A stretch of DNA of 64,000 nt from Nocardia miyunensis NBRC 108239 (GTDB lineage: Bacteria > Actinomycetota > Actinomycetes > Mycobacteriales > Mycobacteriaceae), in assembly GCF_001613065.1 (NCBI RefSeq), contig NZ_BDBQ01000039.1, positions 89,055 to 153,054 of the forward strand, given 5' to 3'. How positions within the stretch are numbered: position 1 is the first letter of the stretch; each line of letters begins with the position of its first letter. The translations under genes were made by a program, and so were the position numbers. Shown piece by piece: positions 54,016 through 62,437 of this stretch. The notes under the pieces were generated by a model, which worked only from the letters and a program-made list of their open reading frames with translations, was not told the origin of the DNA and did no database searches.

Positions 54016-54846
54016 TCAGGCCGACGGCTCCGGCGGCGCCATGAGAATCAGGTTGGAGGTGGCGAAATCCGGCAGCACCGGATCGGAATCGATCCAGTAG
54101 ATCGGCGCGGGGCGTTCGATGCGCCCCTGCTCGTCGTGTTCGATCACGATGTCGCGACCGCGCATCGCCAGCAGCAGGGAATCGAAGCAGTGATCGGGAT
54201 CGCCGTCGAGCACCAGCCCCAGCGCGGCATCGATCAGGTGGAACTCCATGATCCGGCGCGCCGACGCCGCATTGCGGTTGCTGATCGCGTCCAGGAAGTA
54301 CTGGTCGCTGTCGATGAAATCGTCCGGGGTGCGGGCATGCGAGAGGTAGACGCTCTGATGCCGGTAGATCCGGGTGTGCAGCGAATTGGTGAGTTCGGCG
54401 AAATTGGACGGATACCGCGTCAGCGCCACGTCGTGGAAACGTTGGTGGGCATCTTGGAAACGGCGACTGTGCGAGCGATGAGTTCGCATGTCCTCGAGAT
54501 GGTTTCGCATCTGCTCGATATCGTCCTCGCCGAGCAATTCGACGATCGCCCCCACGGTGGGCGGCTCCAGCAGCAGGCGCAGCGCATAGCTCTGCTCGGT
54601 TTCCGAATTCACCAGCGGAGCCACATGCATGCCGCGGTTGGCGTGCGCCACCACCAGGCCGTCCGCCTCCAGCCGCTGCAAGGCCTCCCGCAGGGGAGTG
54701 CGGCTCACCTCGAGCTCGGTGGCCAGCTGCTCCTGGGACATCCGCCACCCGGGTGCGTAGACGCCCGTGATGATGCGTTCCCGCAGTGTCCGGTACAGCG
54801 CGTCGACGGTGGTACCGGCGCGGATCTGTCGGGCAGAGGTAGTCAT
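54016..54846 (-). CDS. GntR-family regulator with FCD-type sensor domain
   Basis: 276 aa from ATG 54846 (AGGA eight bases upstream; ATG 54855 alternative). Winged helix: TTVDALYRTLRERIITGVYA and MSQEQLATELEVSRTPLREA with LQRLEADGLVVAHANRG. The C-terminal helical FCD domain follows, with ALRLLLEPPTVGAIVELLGE, QRFHDVALTRYPSNFAELTN and RRIMEFHLIDAALGLVLDGD carrying His residues likely to bind metal and ligand. A 40-residue C-terminal extension is unusual. It is transcribed away from the SDR gene at 54962, with a shared region containing the TGTATCCAA motif. It is the probable repressor of the aromatic operon. Confidence 0.9.
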   Translation of the reverse strand: MTTSARQIRAGTTVDALYRTLRERIITGVYAPGWRMSQEQLATELEVSRTPLREALQRLEADGLVVAHANRGMHVAPLVNSETEQSYALRLLLEPPTVGAIVELLGEDDIEQMRNHLEDMRTHRSHSRRFQDAHQRFHDVALTRYPSNFAELTNSLHTRIYRHQSVYLSHARTPDDFIDSDQYFLDAISNRNAASARRIMEFHLIDAALGLVLDGDPDHCFDSLLLAMRGRDIVIEHDEQGRIERPAPIYWIDSDPVLPDFATSNLILMAPPEPSA

Positions 54847-54900
54847 CAGCATCATCCTAAGGTCACCGGCGAACAAGGCATTCGGCCGTCGCCGTAAAAG

Positions 54901-54926
54901 TGTATCCAATTATGTGTACAAATTGG
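54901..54926. promoter_or_regulatory. Candidate GntR operator between the regulator and the SDR gene
   Basis: TGTATCCAATTATGTGTACA AATTGG. The nonamer TGTATCCAA repeats the site at 42921, and CCAATT (54906-54911) with AATTGG (54921-54926) form an inverted repeat. It is 35 bp upstream of the SDR start and 55 bp upstream of the regulator start, suited to control both. Confidence 0.5.
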
Positions 54927-54961
54927 TGCGGCGGTGTCGCACCGAACTCGAAAGGAGTCCG

Positions 54962-55762
54962 ATGGGCGCGTTGGATGGTCAGGTCGTCGTCTTCACGGGC
55001 GCGGGAGCGGGAATCGGGCGGGCGGTGGTCGAGCGATACGTCGCGGAGGGCGCGCGCGTGGTCGCGGTCGACATCGCGGACCGGGTGCTCGAATTACGCG
55101 ACACACTGGGGGATTCGGTCCGGCCGATGGTCGCCGACGTCGCCACCTGGGACGGCAACGTCGCGGCGGTGGATGCCGCCGTGCGCGAATGGGGCCGGGT
55201 CGACGTCTTCGTCGGTAACGCGGGCATCACCGACGGCGCGCGGCCGATCGAGGACATCCCGGGCGACCGGTTGACCGGAGCGTTCACCGAGTTGTTCGGT
55301 GTGAACGTCCTGGCTCCGCTGCTCGGTGTGCGGGCTGCCCTGGAGGCGCTGGTGGCCACTCGCGGCAGTGTCATCATCACCGGGTCGTATGCCAGTACGA
55401 ACGCCGCGGGCGGCGGCGTCCTCTATACCGCGTCCAAACACGCCGTCCACGGTCTGGTGCGGCAACTCGCCTACGAGCTGGCGCCCGATGTCCGCGTGAA
55501 CGGGGTGGCGCCGGGAGTGGCTCCGACCCGGCTGCGCGGCACCACCGCACTCGGTCAGTCCTCCGCCGATTCGGTCCTGGAGGGAACCCGGGAAAAGCTT
55601 CCGCTGCAGGAGGTTCCGTCCGCGGACGCCTACAGCGGAATCTTCACCCTGCTCGCCTCGCGCTCCGATACGGCGGCGATGACCGGATCGCTCGTCACCG
55701 CCGACAGCGGTCTGTCGGTGCGGGGTATCGCGCGGCCCGGTGGCCGGGTACGCGAAGCCTGA
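54962..55762 (+). CDS. SDR dehydrogenase, cis-dihydrodiol-dehydrogenase-like
   Basis: 266 aa from ATG 54962 with AAGGAG seven bases upstream. Full SDR motif set: VVVFTGAGAGIGRAVVERYV, VDVFVGNAGITDGARPIEDI, SVIITGSYASTNAAGGG, the catalytic Tyr-Lys in YTASKHAVHGLVRQLAYELA and VRVNGVAPGVAPTRLRGTTA. The ELAPDVRVNGVAPG segment and the large helical insert after it are like BphB-type enzymes that oxidise cis-dihydrodiols to catechols. This would be the step after the Rieske oxygenase at 43 kb. It is divergent from the regulator and so presumably under the same control. Confidence 0.85.
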   Translation: MGALDGQVVVFTGAGAGIGRAVVERYVAEGARVVAVDIADRVLELRDTLGDSVRPMVADVATWDGNVAAVDAAVREWGRVDVFVGNAGITDGARPIEDIPGDRLTGAFTELFGVNVLAPLLGVRAALEALVATRGSVIITGSYASTNAAGGGVLYTASKHAVHGLVRQLAYELAPDVRVNGVAPGVAPTRLRGTTALGQSSADSVLEGTREKLPLQEVPSADAYSGIFTLLASRSDTAAMTGSLVTADSGLSVRGIARPGGRVREA

Positions 55763-55863
55763 TCGTTTCCGTGACGCGTCATCCGAAGTTCACGTGACCG
55801 GCGGGGCCGCAATCTGTCGTTGACAAAGGGGTAAAGAGTTCGACCCGAAGTGGGCGGACGCTG

Positions 55864-55882
55864 ACTGTTAATTGTTAACAGT
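55864..55882. promoter_or_regulatory. Perfect palindrome before the transporter operon
   Basis: ACTGTTAA-TTG-TTAACAGT, 8-bp arms with a 3-base spacer, 36 bases before the GTG of the binding protein. TTGACA occurs 40 bases upstream (55820-55825), so it could overlie the promoter. The GntR gene inside this operon (58272) is the likely binder. Confidence 0.55.
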
Positions 55883-55917
55883 TTCGAGTCACCTCGACGA
55901 CAGGAGAGGGAGTTCGA

Positions 55918-56793
55918 GTGGGTTCTCCTAAGAAACGCCTGTTCACGGCCGCTGTGGCGGCTGTGCTCGCGGCCACGATGTCAGCTTGCGGCAGTTCGAC
56001 CAAGGCCGCGTCACCGGCTGTCGTCGCGCCGCCGAAGAGTCTCATCACCCCGGGAACGCTGACCTACGGCACCGCGGCGACCTTCCCGCCGTTCGAATCC
56101 CGGGCGGTGGGCGGAGGTCTCGAAGGCTTCGACATCGACATGATCGACGCGCTCGCCGACTCGATGGGCCTGACCGCCAAGGCCACCGACATGGACTTCG
56201 ACGGGCTCGTCCCGGCGCTGGCGGGCAAGCGGATCGACCTGATCAACTCCGCGATGTACATCACCGACGCGCGTGCGGCGAAGGTCGACTTCGTGCCGTA
56301 TCTGGTGATCGGCGAATCGCTGCTGACGCCGAAGGACAACCCGAAGCACATCGCGCGGCTGCCCCAGGACCTGTCCGGCAAGACGGTCGCGGTGACCCGC
56401 GGCGCGATCGGCGAGACGTACATGAACGAGTTCAACGACCAATTGCGTCAGCAGGGTCTACCGGTGATGACCGTGATGAGCCTGCCCACCAACCAGGACG
56501 CGACGCTCGCCGTCCGTTCCGGGCGGGCCGATGCGTTCGACACCTCCACCCCGGGCGCGGCGACCACGCTGGCCAAGACCGGCAACACCTTCACCGTCGC
56601 GGCGACGTTCAAGAACGAGACGAAGATCGGCATCGCGGTGCGCAAGGGTGACACCGGCACCGCCACGGCGATCCAGAACGCGCTGAACCGGTTCGTGCGC
56701 ACCGGCGCCTACGGCAAGCTGCTCGCGAAGTACCGGATTCCCGCCGAATCCGACTACCTCGAGACCCCGGCGGCCACATCGACGGGACGCTGA
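55918..56793 (+). CDS. ABC transporter substrate-binding lipoprotein, polar amino acid family
   Basis: 291 aa, GTG start, GGAGAGGGAG just upstream. The lipoprotein signal is clear: a KKR start, hydrophobic core and the lipobox MSACGSSTK, with the Cys at residue 24 lipidated. The family 3 binding fold follows: LTYGTAATFPPFESRAVGGG, LEGFDIDMIDALADSMGLTA, VPALAGKRIDLINSAMYITD, VDFVPYLVIGESLLTPKDN and GKTVAVTRGAIGETYMNEF. It captures a polar amino acid or related solute outside the membrane. First gene of a coupled transporter operon. Confidence 0.92.
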   Translation: MGSPKKRLFTAAVAAVLAATMSACGSSTKAASPAVVAPPKSLITPGTLTYGTAATFPPFESRAVGGGLEGFDIDMIDALADSMGLTAKATDMDFDGLVPALAGKRIDLINSAMYITDARAAKVDFVPYLVIGESLLTPKDNPKHIARLPQDLSGKTVAVTRGAIGETYMNEFNDQLRQQGLPVMTVMSLPTNQDATLAVRSGRADAFDTSTPGAATTLAKTGNTFTVAATFKNETKIGIAVRKGDTGTATAIQNALNRFVRTGAYGKLLAKYRIPAESDYLETPAATSTGR

Positions 56794-57485
56794 TGATGGA
56801 CATCGTCCACCGGACGTTCTCCGGTGCCTTCCTGTCCGCCACCCTGCTCACCTTCGAACTGACCGTGCTGTCGATGCTGCTGGGCATCGCCGGTGGTGTC
56901 GTGCTCGCGCTGTGCAAGGGCGGTCCCGCGCCTGTTCGCTGGCTGGTGGACGGTTATGTGTGGCTGTTCCGGGGCACCCCCGTGCTGCTGCAACTGATCT
57001 TCGTGTTCAACGTACTTCCCCTGTGGAGCTTGAACTTCAGCCCGTTCACCTGCGCGGTGATCGCGCTGACGCTCAACGAGATCGCCTATATGGCCGAGAT
57101 CGTGCGCGGCGGCCTGCTCGGCGTGGACCGCGGTCAGCGCACCGCGGCCCACATGCTCGGCCTGTCCGAGCCGAAGATCCTGCGTTGGGTGGTGTTACCG
57201 CAGGCGCTGCGGCTGATCCTGCCGCCGACCGGAAACCAGTTCATCGGCATGCTCAAGACCTCCGCGCTCGCGTCGGTGGTCAGTGTGGGCGATCTGATGC
57301 TCACCGCCCAGCGGCAGGCGGCGGCCGACTTCGACTACGTGTCCGCGCTGTGCGCTGCCGCCATCCTCTACTTGGTGCTGACCAGCGTGTTCACCGTCGC
57401 CCTGCGACGGCTCGAGCGCCGCTTCGATGTGAACCGCCGCGCCATGACGCGCCGCACCGAGCGTCCCGTCCCCGCAGCAGCCTGA
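56793..57485 (+). CDS. ABC transporter permease, polar amino acid family
   Basis: 230 aa; the start overlaps the previous stop (TGATG). Five or so membrane segments, including LLTFELTVLSMLLGIAGGVV, IFVFNVLPLWSL and SALCAAAILYLVLTSVFTV. The HisM/GlnP signature is present: YVWLFRGTPVLLQLIFVFN and the EAA loop EIVRGGLLGVDRGQRTAAHM with GLSEPKILRWVVLPQALRLI, which contacts the ATPase. Only one permease gene is present, so a homodimer is expected. Confidence 0.93.
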   Translation: MMDIVHRTFSGAFLSATLLTFELTVLSMLLGIAGGVVLALCKGGPAPVRWLVDGYVWLFRGTPVLLQLIFVFNVLPLWSLNFSPFTCAVIALTLNEIAYMAEIVRGGLLGVDRGQRTAAHMLGLSEPKILRWVVLPQALRLILPPTGNQFIGMLKTSALASVVSVGDLMLTAQRQAAADFDYVSALCAAAILYLVLTSVFTVALRRLERRFDVNRRAMTRRTERPVPAAA

Positions 57486-57498
57486 CCGGAAGCAGAAG

Positions 57499-58275
57499 AT
57501 GAACGACCTCGAACTCGCCCCGACATCCACCCCGAACATGACGAACGTGCTGGAAGCGCGCGGACTCGGCCGCAGCTATCACGGCAAACCCGTGGTCTCC
57601 GACGTGAACCTCGCGGTGCCCGCTGGCCAGACGGTCGCAGTACTGGGCCCGTCCGGCGCCGGCAAGTCCACGATGCTGCGCTGCCTCGCCGGGCTCGAAC
57701 CGATCCAGACCGGCAGCATCGGTTTCCAGGGCCGGCCGCTGTCGGAGGCCGGTGGCAAGCCGCGCTCCTTCGGGGGTCGGATCGGCATGGTGTTCCAGCA
57801 GTTCAACCTGTTCCCGCATCTGACCGCGGTACAGAACGTCGCGCTGGCGCCCCTGCGGGTACGGCGGTTGCGCAGGGAGCAGGCCCACGCGGAGGCGGTC
57901 GCCCTGCTGGACCGGGTGGGACTGCCCGAACATCACGACCATTACCCGTTCGAGCTGTCCGGCGGGCAGCAGCAGCGGGTGGCGATCGCTCGCGCGCTGG
58001 CGATGCGGCCCGAGCTGATGCTGTTCGACGAGCCCACCTCGGCCCTGGACCCGGAATTCACTCGCGAGGTGCTGGCGGTGATGCGGGACCTCGCCGAGGA
58101 CGGCATGACGATCGTGGTGGTCACGCACGAGATGGACTTCGCGCGGCGCAGCGCCGACCGGGTGGTGTTCATGGCCGAAGGCCGGATCGTGGAAGACGGC
58201 CCGGCGGCAACGGTTTTCGACAGTCCGGCGCAGCAGCGCACACGCCGGTTCCTCGCCCAGGCGCTCGGGGAGTGA
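57499..58275 (+). CDS. ABC transporter ATP-binding protein, polar amino acid family
   Basis: 258 aa. Walker A GPSGAGKST, Q-loop MVFQQFNLFPHLTAVQNV, signature LSGGQQQRVAIARALAM, Walker B LMLFDEPTSALDP and H-loop VVVTHEMDFARRSADRVVFM. This is the GlnQ/HisP pattern. It energises uptake by the preceding permease. Its stop overlaps the start of the GntR gene (GTGA), which is therefore part of the operon. Confidence 0.94.
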   Translation: MNDLELAPTSTPNMTNVLEARGLGRSYHGKPVVSDVNLAVPAGQTVAVLGPSGAGKSTMLRCLAGLEPIQTGSIGFQGRPLSEAGGKPRSFGGRIGMVFQQFNLFPHLTAVQNVALAPLRVRRLRREQAHAEAVALLDRVGLPEHHDHYPFELSGGQQQRVAIARALAMRPELMLFDEPTSALDPEFTREVLAVMRDLAEDGMTIVVVTHEMDFARRSADRVVFMAEGRIVEDGPAATVFDSPAQQRTRRFLAQALGE

Positions 58276-58994
58276 ACCCCGTGCAGAGCACTTCTCCCGT
58301 CACACCGCTGAGCCTGCGCAAACAGGACTGGGCCTACCGGTATCTGCGCGAGCGCATCCTGACCGGCGCGCTCGCACCCGGCGAGCAGCTCAGCCAGGAG
58401 CGCCTGGCCACCGAACTGGGCATCAGCCGCGGGCCGTTGCGAGACGCGTTGTCCCGGTTGGTGATCGAGAATCTGGTCGTCGACCGGCCGCACCAGAAGT
58501 GGATGGTCGCGGATGTCTCCGCCGCCGACGCTCGCGACGTCTACAACGGGCGCGCGGCGCTGGAAAGCATGCTGGGCGCGGCCGCGGCCCAGTCTCCCGG
58601 CGAGCGCCGGGACGGCTGCGACGATCTGCTGGCCGACCTGCTCGACCGGCAGCACACCGCGGCGTCGGCCGGAGACCTGGCCGAATTGCGCGCACTGGAC
58701 CGCCGTTTCCACGACACCATCTACGGCCTGGCCGACATGCCCGCCTCGATGGCGGCGCTGGATCAGCTCAGAGCCAAGAGCGACCGGTACATCGCGCTGT
58801 ACCTCGCCGACTCCGGGCGCGCGCACGCGTCGCTGGAAGAACACGGCCGGATCCTCGCCGCACTGCGCGACGGGGACCCCGAGCAGTCCGCCGCGCTCAC
58901 CAGGGCGCACGTGCTGGGCGGGCTCGGCCCGCTCATCGGCTCACTCGACAACCAGCCCGCGAACCTGACCGAAACTTCGAACCCGAAGAACTGA
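58272..58994 (+). CDS. GntR-family regulator with FCD-type domain
   Basis: 240 aa; GTGA overlap with the ATPase gene (GTG 58281 is an alternative start). Winged helix: QDWAYRYLRERILTGALAPG, QLSQERLATELGISRGPLRD and ALSRLVIENLVVDRPHQKWM. The FCD domain follows: ADARDVYNGRAALESMLGAA, AELRALDRRFHDTIYGLADM and HASLEEHGRILAALRDGDPE, with His residues in the usual metal positions. Situated in the middle of the operon, it probably senses the imported compound or a breakdown product and acts at the palindrome at 55864. Confidence 0.92.
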   Translation: MNPVQSTSPVTPLSLRKQDWAYRYLRERILTGALAPGEQLSQERLATELGISRGPLRDALSRLVIENLVVDRPHQKWMVADVSAADARDVYNGRAALESMLGAAAAQSPGERRDGCDDLLADLLDRQHTAASAGDLAELRALDRRFHDTIYGLADMPASMAALDQLRAKSDRYIALYLADSGRAHASLEEHGRILAALRDGDPEQSAALTRAHVLGGLGPLIGSLDNQPANLTETSNPKN

Positions 58995-59007
58995 GGAGCG
59001 ACAGATC

Positions 59008-60228
59008 GTGCTTCACCTGCCCGAGGCCATCACCCGTCTATCCATGCCGGAGCTGTCCGGCACGCTCGGCATGTCCCTGCGCGACGCCGAACGCGAGCTG
59101 GAGACCGCCCCCGGGCGCGGTCCGCTGCTCGACGCGACCTACGCCGACACGCACCGTTTCCCCGCGCCCGAATGGGCCCTGCCCGCCTTCACCGCGGCGG
59201 CGTCCGGCGGCGGGATGACGTACACCCCCTACCGTGGTGACCGTCCGGTGCGAGAAACCGTGGCGCACAACGTTTCCACTGTGCTGGGCGTGCCGGCGAC
59301 CGGCACCGCCGACGTGATCCTGACCCCCGGCACACAGGGCGCGCTGTTCGTCGCACTCGCCGCCGTCCTCTCCCCGGGTGACCTCGTGCTGCTACCGGAT
59401 CCCGATTACCTGTCCACCGAGCGGATGCTGCGTTACTTCGGCGCCCGCGTCCGTCGGATCCCGATGATCTGGCCCGACGAAAGCGAAACCGGCCGGGGCG
59501 CACGGCCCACCCTCGACCTCGACGAGCTCGAGCGCGCGGCCGCGGAGCAGCCGCGACTGATGGTGTTCTCCCACCCGAACAACCCGACCGGCGCGATCTA
59601 CGGCGAGGAAACGATCGCGGCGATCGCCGCCGCCGCCGAACGGCACGACTTCACCGTGATCGCCGATGAGCTGTACTGCCGGCTGGTGTACGAGGGCGAG
59701 CCCTTCCACCATCTCGCGGCACTGGACGGGATGGCCGAGCGCACGGTGACCCTACTGGGCCCGTCCAAGACCGAATCCCTTTCGGGCTACCGGCTCGGGG
59801 TCGCGGTGGGTCCGAAACCGCTGGTGGACGCGATGGAGGACGTGCAGTCCGTCACCGCCCTGCGGGCGCCGGCCTACGCACAGCACCTGCTGTCGCACTG
59901 GATCGCCGAGGACGGCGACTTCCTGGAGCAACGACTGATCGAGTACCAGGCCCTGCGGGACGCGACGGTCAAGAAGATCAACGCCTCGTCGGTGCTGCGC
60001 GTGAATGCCAGTTACGGCACGGCGTACGTCTTCCCGAAGGTACTCATCGGCGCGAGCGATCAGGCGATCGCCCTGGCGCTGAAGGAGCAGGCCGGAGTGG
60101 TCGTGAACCCCGGCTACCAGTTCGGCGGCGCGGGCTCCGGGCGTCTGCGGTTGTGCTTCGCGCAGGACGAATCCGCCTGGGACGCGGCATTGGACCGGAT
60201 CATCGACGTCATCGGTTCGCTGGCGTGA
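59008..60228 (+). CDS. PLP-dependent aminotransferase, class I/II
   Basis: 406 aa from GTG 59008 with GAGGAGCGA upstream. Fold type I: TYTPYRGDRPVRETVAHNVS, VILTPGTQGALFVALAAVLS, DLVLLPDPDYLSTERMLRYF, LMVFSHPNNPTGAIYGEETI, VIADELYCRLVYEGEPF, and the PLP-binding Lys in LGPSKTESLSGYRLGVAVG. The C-terminal Arg for the substrate carboxylate lies in GSGRLRLCFAQDES. It should transfer the amino group of an amino acid to an oxo acid. GTGA overlap with the next gene. Confidence 0.93.
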   Translation: MLHLPEAITRLSMPELSGTLGMSLRDAERELETAPGRGPLLDATYADTHRFPAPEWALPAFTAAASGGGMTYTPYRGDRPVRETVAHNVSTVLGVPATGTADVILTPGTQGALFVALAAVLSPGDLVLLPDPDYLSTERMLRYFGARVRRIPMIWPDESETGRGARPTLDLDELERAAAEQPRLMVFSHPNNPTGAIYGEETIAAIAAAAERHDFTVIADELYCRLVYEGEPFHHLAALDGMAERTVTLLGPSKTESLSGYRLGVAVGPKPLVDAMEDVQSVTALRAPAYAQHLLSHWIAEDGDFLEQRLIEYQALRDATVKKINASSVLRVNASYGTAYVFPKVLIGASDQAIALALKEQAGVVVNPGYQFGGAGSGRLRLCFAQDESAWDAALDRIIDVIGSLA

Positions 60229-61283
60229 CGATCGTCGAGGCCGGCTACCGGGTCGCGCGGCTGCCGCTGCGCCGCGAACTCCGCCACGCCGGCGTCGACA
60301 CCGGTGAGCTGGCCGAGGTCTTCGTGCGGGTCCGGCTCGCGGACGGGCACGTCGGCTGGGCGGAGACGCGCGGCAACGGCGCCTACGCGACGGGATATTC
60401 CACCGAGGCGATCGTCGCGGCGCTCGACGCGCCCGGCTGGTCGAAGCTCGACGAACTGTCCCGCCGCTGTCCGCCCGCGGCCATGCTCGTCGACATCGCC
60501 CACCGCGACGCGGTCGCACGATCGCATGGAATCCCTTTGTGGGCAACGCTTTCCGAGATTTCCGGCAAAACCGCGCCGACCCCGCTGCCCACCCATGCGG
60601 CGATCGCCTTCGGCACCGAGGAGCAGGCGGAGGAACTCGCGGCGCGGGCGGCGCAGGCCGGTTTCGGGCGGATCAAGATCCGGATCGGCGGCGATCCCGC
60701 CCTGGACCGGGCCCGGGTCACCCGGGTACGCAAGGTCGCGGGCCCGGCGGTCGTCCTGGCGGTGGACGCGAACGGCGGCTGGGACACCGCGACCGCCACC
60801 GAGGCCGCGCGCTGGCTCGCCGATCTGGGCGTCGCCTGGTTCGAACAACCGGTGCCGGACCTCGCGGCGATGGCGCGGGTGCGCGCCGGGTCGCCGATTC
60901 CGATCTGGGCCGACGAATCCGTGCGCGACGCGGAATCCGTTCGCGCGGTGGCCGAATGCGGCGCGGCCGACGGCGTGCACCTCAAACTCGAGAAGGCCGG
61001 GACCGTCGACGCGCTGGCCGCCGCGATCGACGCGGCCGGGCGGCACGGTCTCGATGTCGGCCTCGGCCAGATGGATTGCGGCCGACTCGGCTGCGCCATC
61101 ACCGCGCAGTTGGCGGCCGGACTCGACGTGGCGGTGGCCGAACTGTGGGGCTGCGCCAACGTCGCACGCGACGTCACGACCGGGCTCGAAATCACCTGCG
61201 GCGCAGTGCCATTGCCCACCGGCCCCGGCCTCGGCCTGCGCCCCGACCTGGACACCGTGACCCCGATGAGGATCGATTCATGA
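60225..61283 (+). CDS. Enolase-superfamily enzyme (mandelate racemase / muconate-lactonising type)
   Basis: 352 aa from GTG 60225. The capping domain comes first (GELAEVFVRVRLADGHVGWA). The barrel carries the acid-base and metal residues: KIKIRIGG-type motif in FGRIKIRIGGDPALDRA, Asp in VVLAVDANGGWDTATATEA, Glu in VAWFEQPVPDLAAM, and the third ligand in PIWADESVRDAES. A further Lys lies in VHLKLEKAGTVDA. This KxK/Lys pairing is that of the muconate lactonising subgroup, which includes dipeptide epimerases and N-succinyl amino acid racemases. An N-acyl amino acid racemase would fit the next gene, a deacylase. This is inference. Confidence 0.88.
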   Translation: MTIVEAGYRVARLPLRRELRHAGVDTGELAEVFVRVRLADGHVGWAETRGNGAYATGYSTEAIVAALDAPGWSKLDELSRRCPPAAMLVDIAHRDAVARSHGIPLWATLSEISGKTAPTPLPTHAAIAFGTEEQAEELAARAAQAGFGRIKIRIGGDPALDRARVTRVRKVAGPAVVLAVDANGGWDTATATEAARWLADLGVAWFEQPVPDLAAMARVRAGSPIPIWADESVRDAESVRAVAECGAADGVHLKLEKAGTVDALAAAIDAAGRHGLDVGLGQMDCGRLGCAITAQLAAGLDVAVAELWGCANVARDVTTGLEITCGAVPLPTGPGLGLRPDLDTVTPMRIDS

Positions 61284-62437
61284 CCACACCCGAAGTCGTC
61301 GGCCTGCTCAGCGCGCTGGTCGGCTGTGACTCGACCACCCCGACCGGCGAGGAGATCTCCACCGCGGCGATACTCGCGGATCATCTCGCCGCCGCCGGAT
61401 TCGAGACCGAGACCGAAACCCTCGCGCCGGGACGGGTAAACCTGACCGCGCGACGCCGCTTCGGCGACGGCCCGTCGATCATGCTGAACTCGCATCTGGA
61501 CGTGGTCCCGGCCGGTCCGGGCTGGACCAGCCCGCCGTTCGAACCGTCGGTTCGCGACGGACGGCTCTACGGCCGCGGCGCGGCGGACGCCAAGGGCCCG
61601 CTCGCCGCAATGGCCTGCGCCGCAGCGGAACTCGCTCGCGAACCGGGTGCGCTGACCGGGGAGATCGTGTTCTCGGCGGTGTCGCGGGAGGAAGGCGACT
61701 CGATGGGCGCGCGGCACCTGGTGGCCGCTCTCGCCGAGACGGGCAGGCTGCCGGACGGGGTGATCGTCGGTGAGCCCACCGGGATGCGATTGCTCATCGC
61801 GCACAAGGGTTCGGTACGTCCGGTGATCGAGATCGCCGGTGTGGCAGCGCATGCCGCGACGCCACAGCTCGGGGTGAACGCCATCGACGCCGCCGCCGAC
61901 GTGCTGAAACTGCTGGCGGGTTACGGCGAAGGGCTTGCGGGGCAAGCGCATCCGCTGCTCGGGGCCGCGACCTGCACGCCGGTGCTGATCGAGGGCGGCG
62001 AAGCGCCGAACGCGGTACCGGAACTCTGCCGCATCACAGTGGATCGACGGCTGCTGCCCGGTGAGTCGGCGGAGTCCGTACTCGCCGCGATCGACGCGAT
62101 CCTGTCGGGGTACAACGAAACCGGTCCCGCCAAGGCATCCGTTGTGCACTGCGCGCCGAGCACGGGCGGCCCTTCGGAGACTCCGGCGGACCATCCGCTC
62201 GTCGAGGCGTGCCGTCGCGCGCTGGCCGCGAACGGAGCCGACGACACCCTCGGCGGACTCACCGTGAACTGCGATATGACACATTTCCGCGCCGCCGGGG
62301 TGCCCGCGCTGGTGTGCGGGCCCGGCAGGCCGGAGGTGATGCACGCGGTCGACGAGCACGTGGTGCTGGACGAACTGGTGGCGTCGGTGGGCCTGTACCG
62401 GGCGATGCTGACCGAGGCGCTCGGCGGCCGGGCATGA
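61280..62437 (+). CDS. M20 family deacylase / peptidase (ArgE/DapE-like)
   Basis: 385 aa; ATGA overlap on both sides. Two-zinc hydrolase: SIMLNSHLDVVPAGPGW (HxD), LYGRGAADAKGPLAAM (the bridging Asp), FSAVSREEGDSMGARHLVAA (the catalytic Glu pair), IVGEPTGMRLLIAHKG and CDMTHFRAAGVPALVCGPGR with the last His further on in MHAVDEHV. A dimerisation lid lies between. It should remove an N-acyl group from an amino acid, as do N-acetylornithine or N-acetyl-diaminobutyrate deacetylases. Neighbours agree with breakdown of an N-acyl amino acid. Confidence 0.92.
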   Translation: MTTPEVVGLLSALVGCDSTTPTGEEISTAAILADHLAAAGFETETETLAPGRVNLTARRRFGDGPSIMLNSHLDVVPAGPGWTSPPFEPSVRDGRLYGRGAADAKGPLAAMACAAAELAREPGALTGEIVFSAVSREEGDSMGARHLVAALAETGRLPDGVIVGEPTGMRLLIAHKGSVRPVIEIAGVAAHAATPQLGVNAIDAAADVLKLLAGYGEGLAGQAHPLLGAATCTPVLIEGGEAPNAVPELCRITVDRRLLPGESAESVLAAIDAILSGYNETGPAKASVVHCAPSTGGPSETPADHPLVEACRRALAANGADDTLGGLTVNCDMTHFRAAGVPALVCGPGRPEVMHAVDEHVVLDELVASVGLYRAMLTEALGGRA

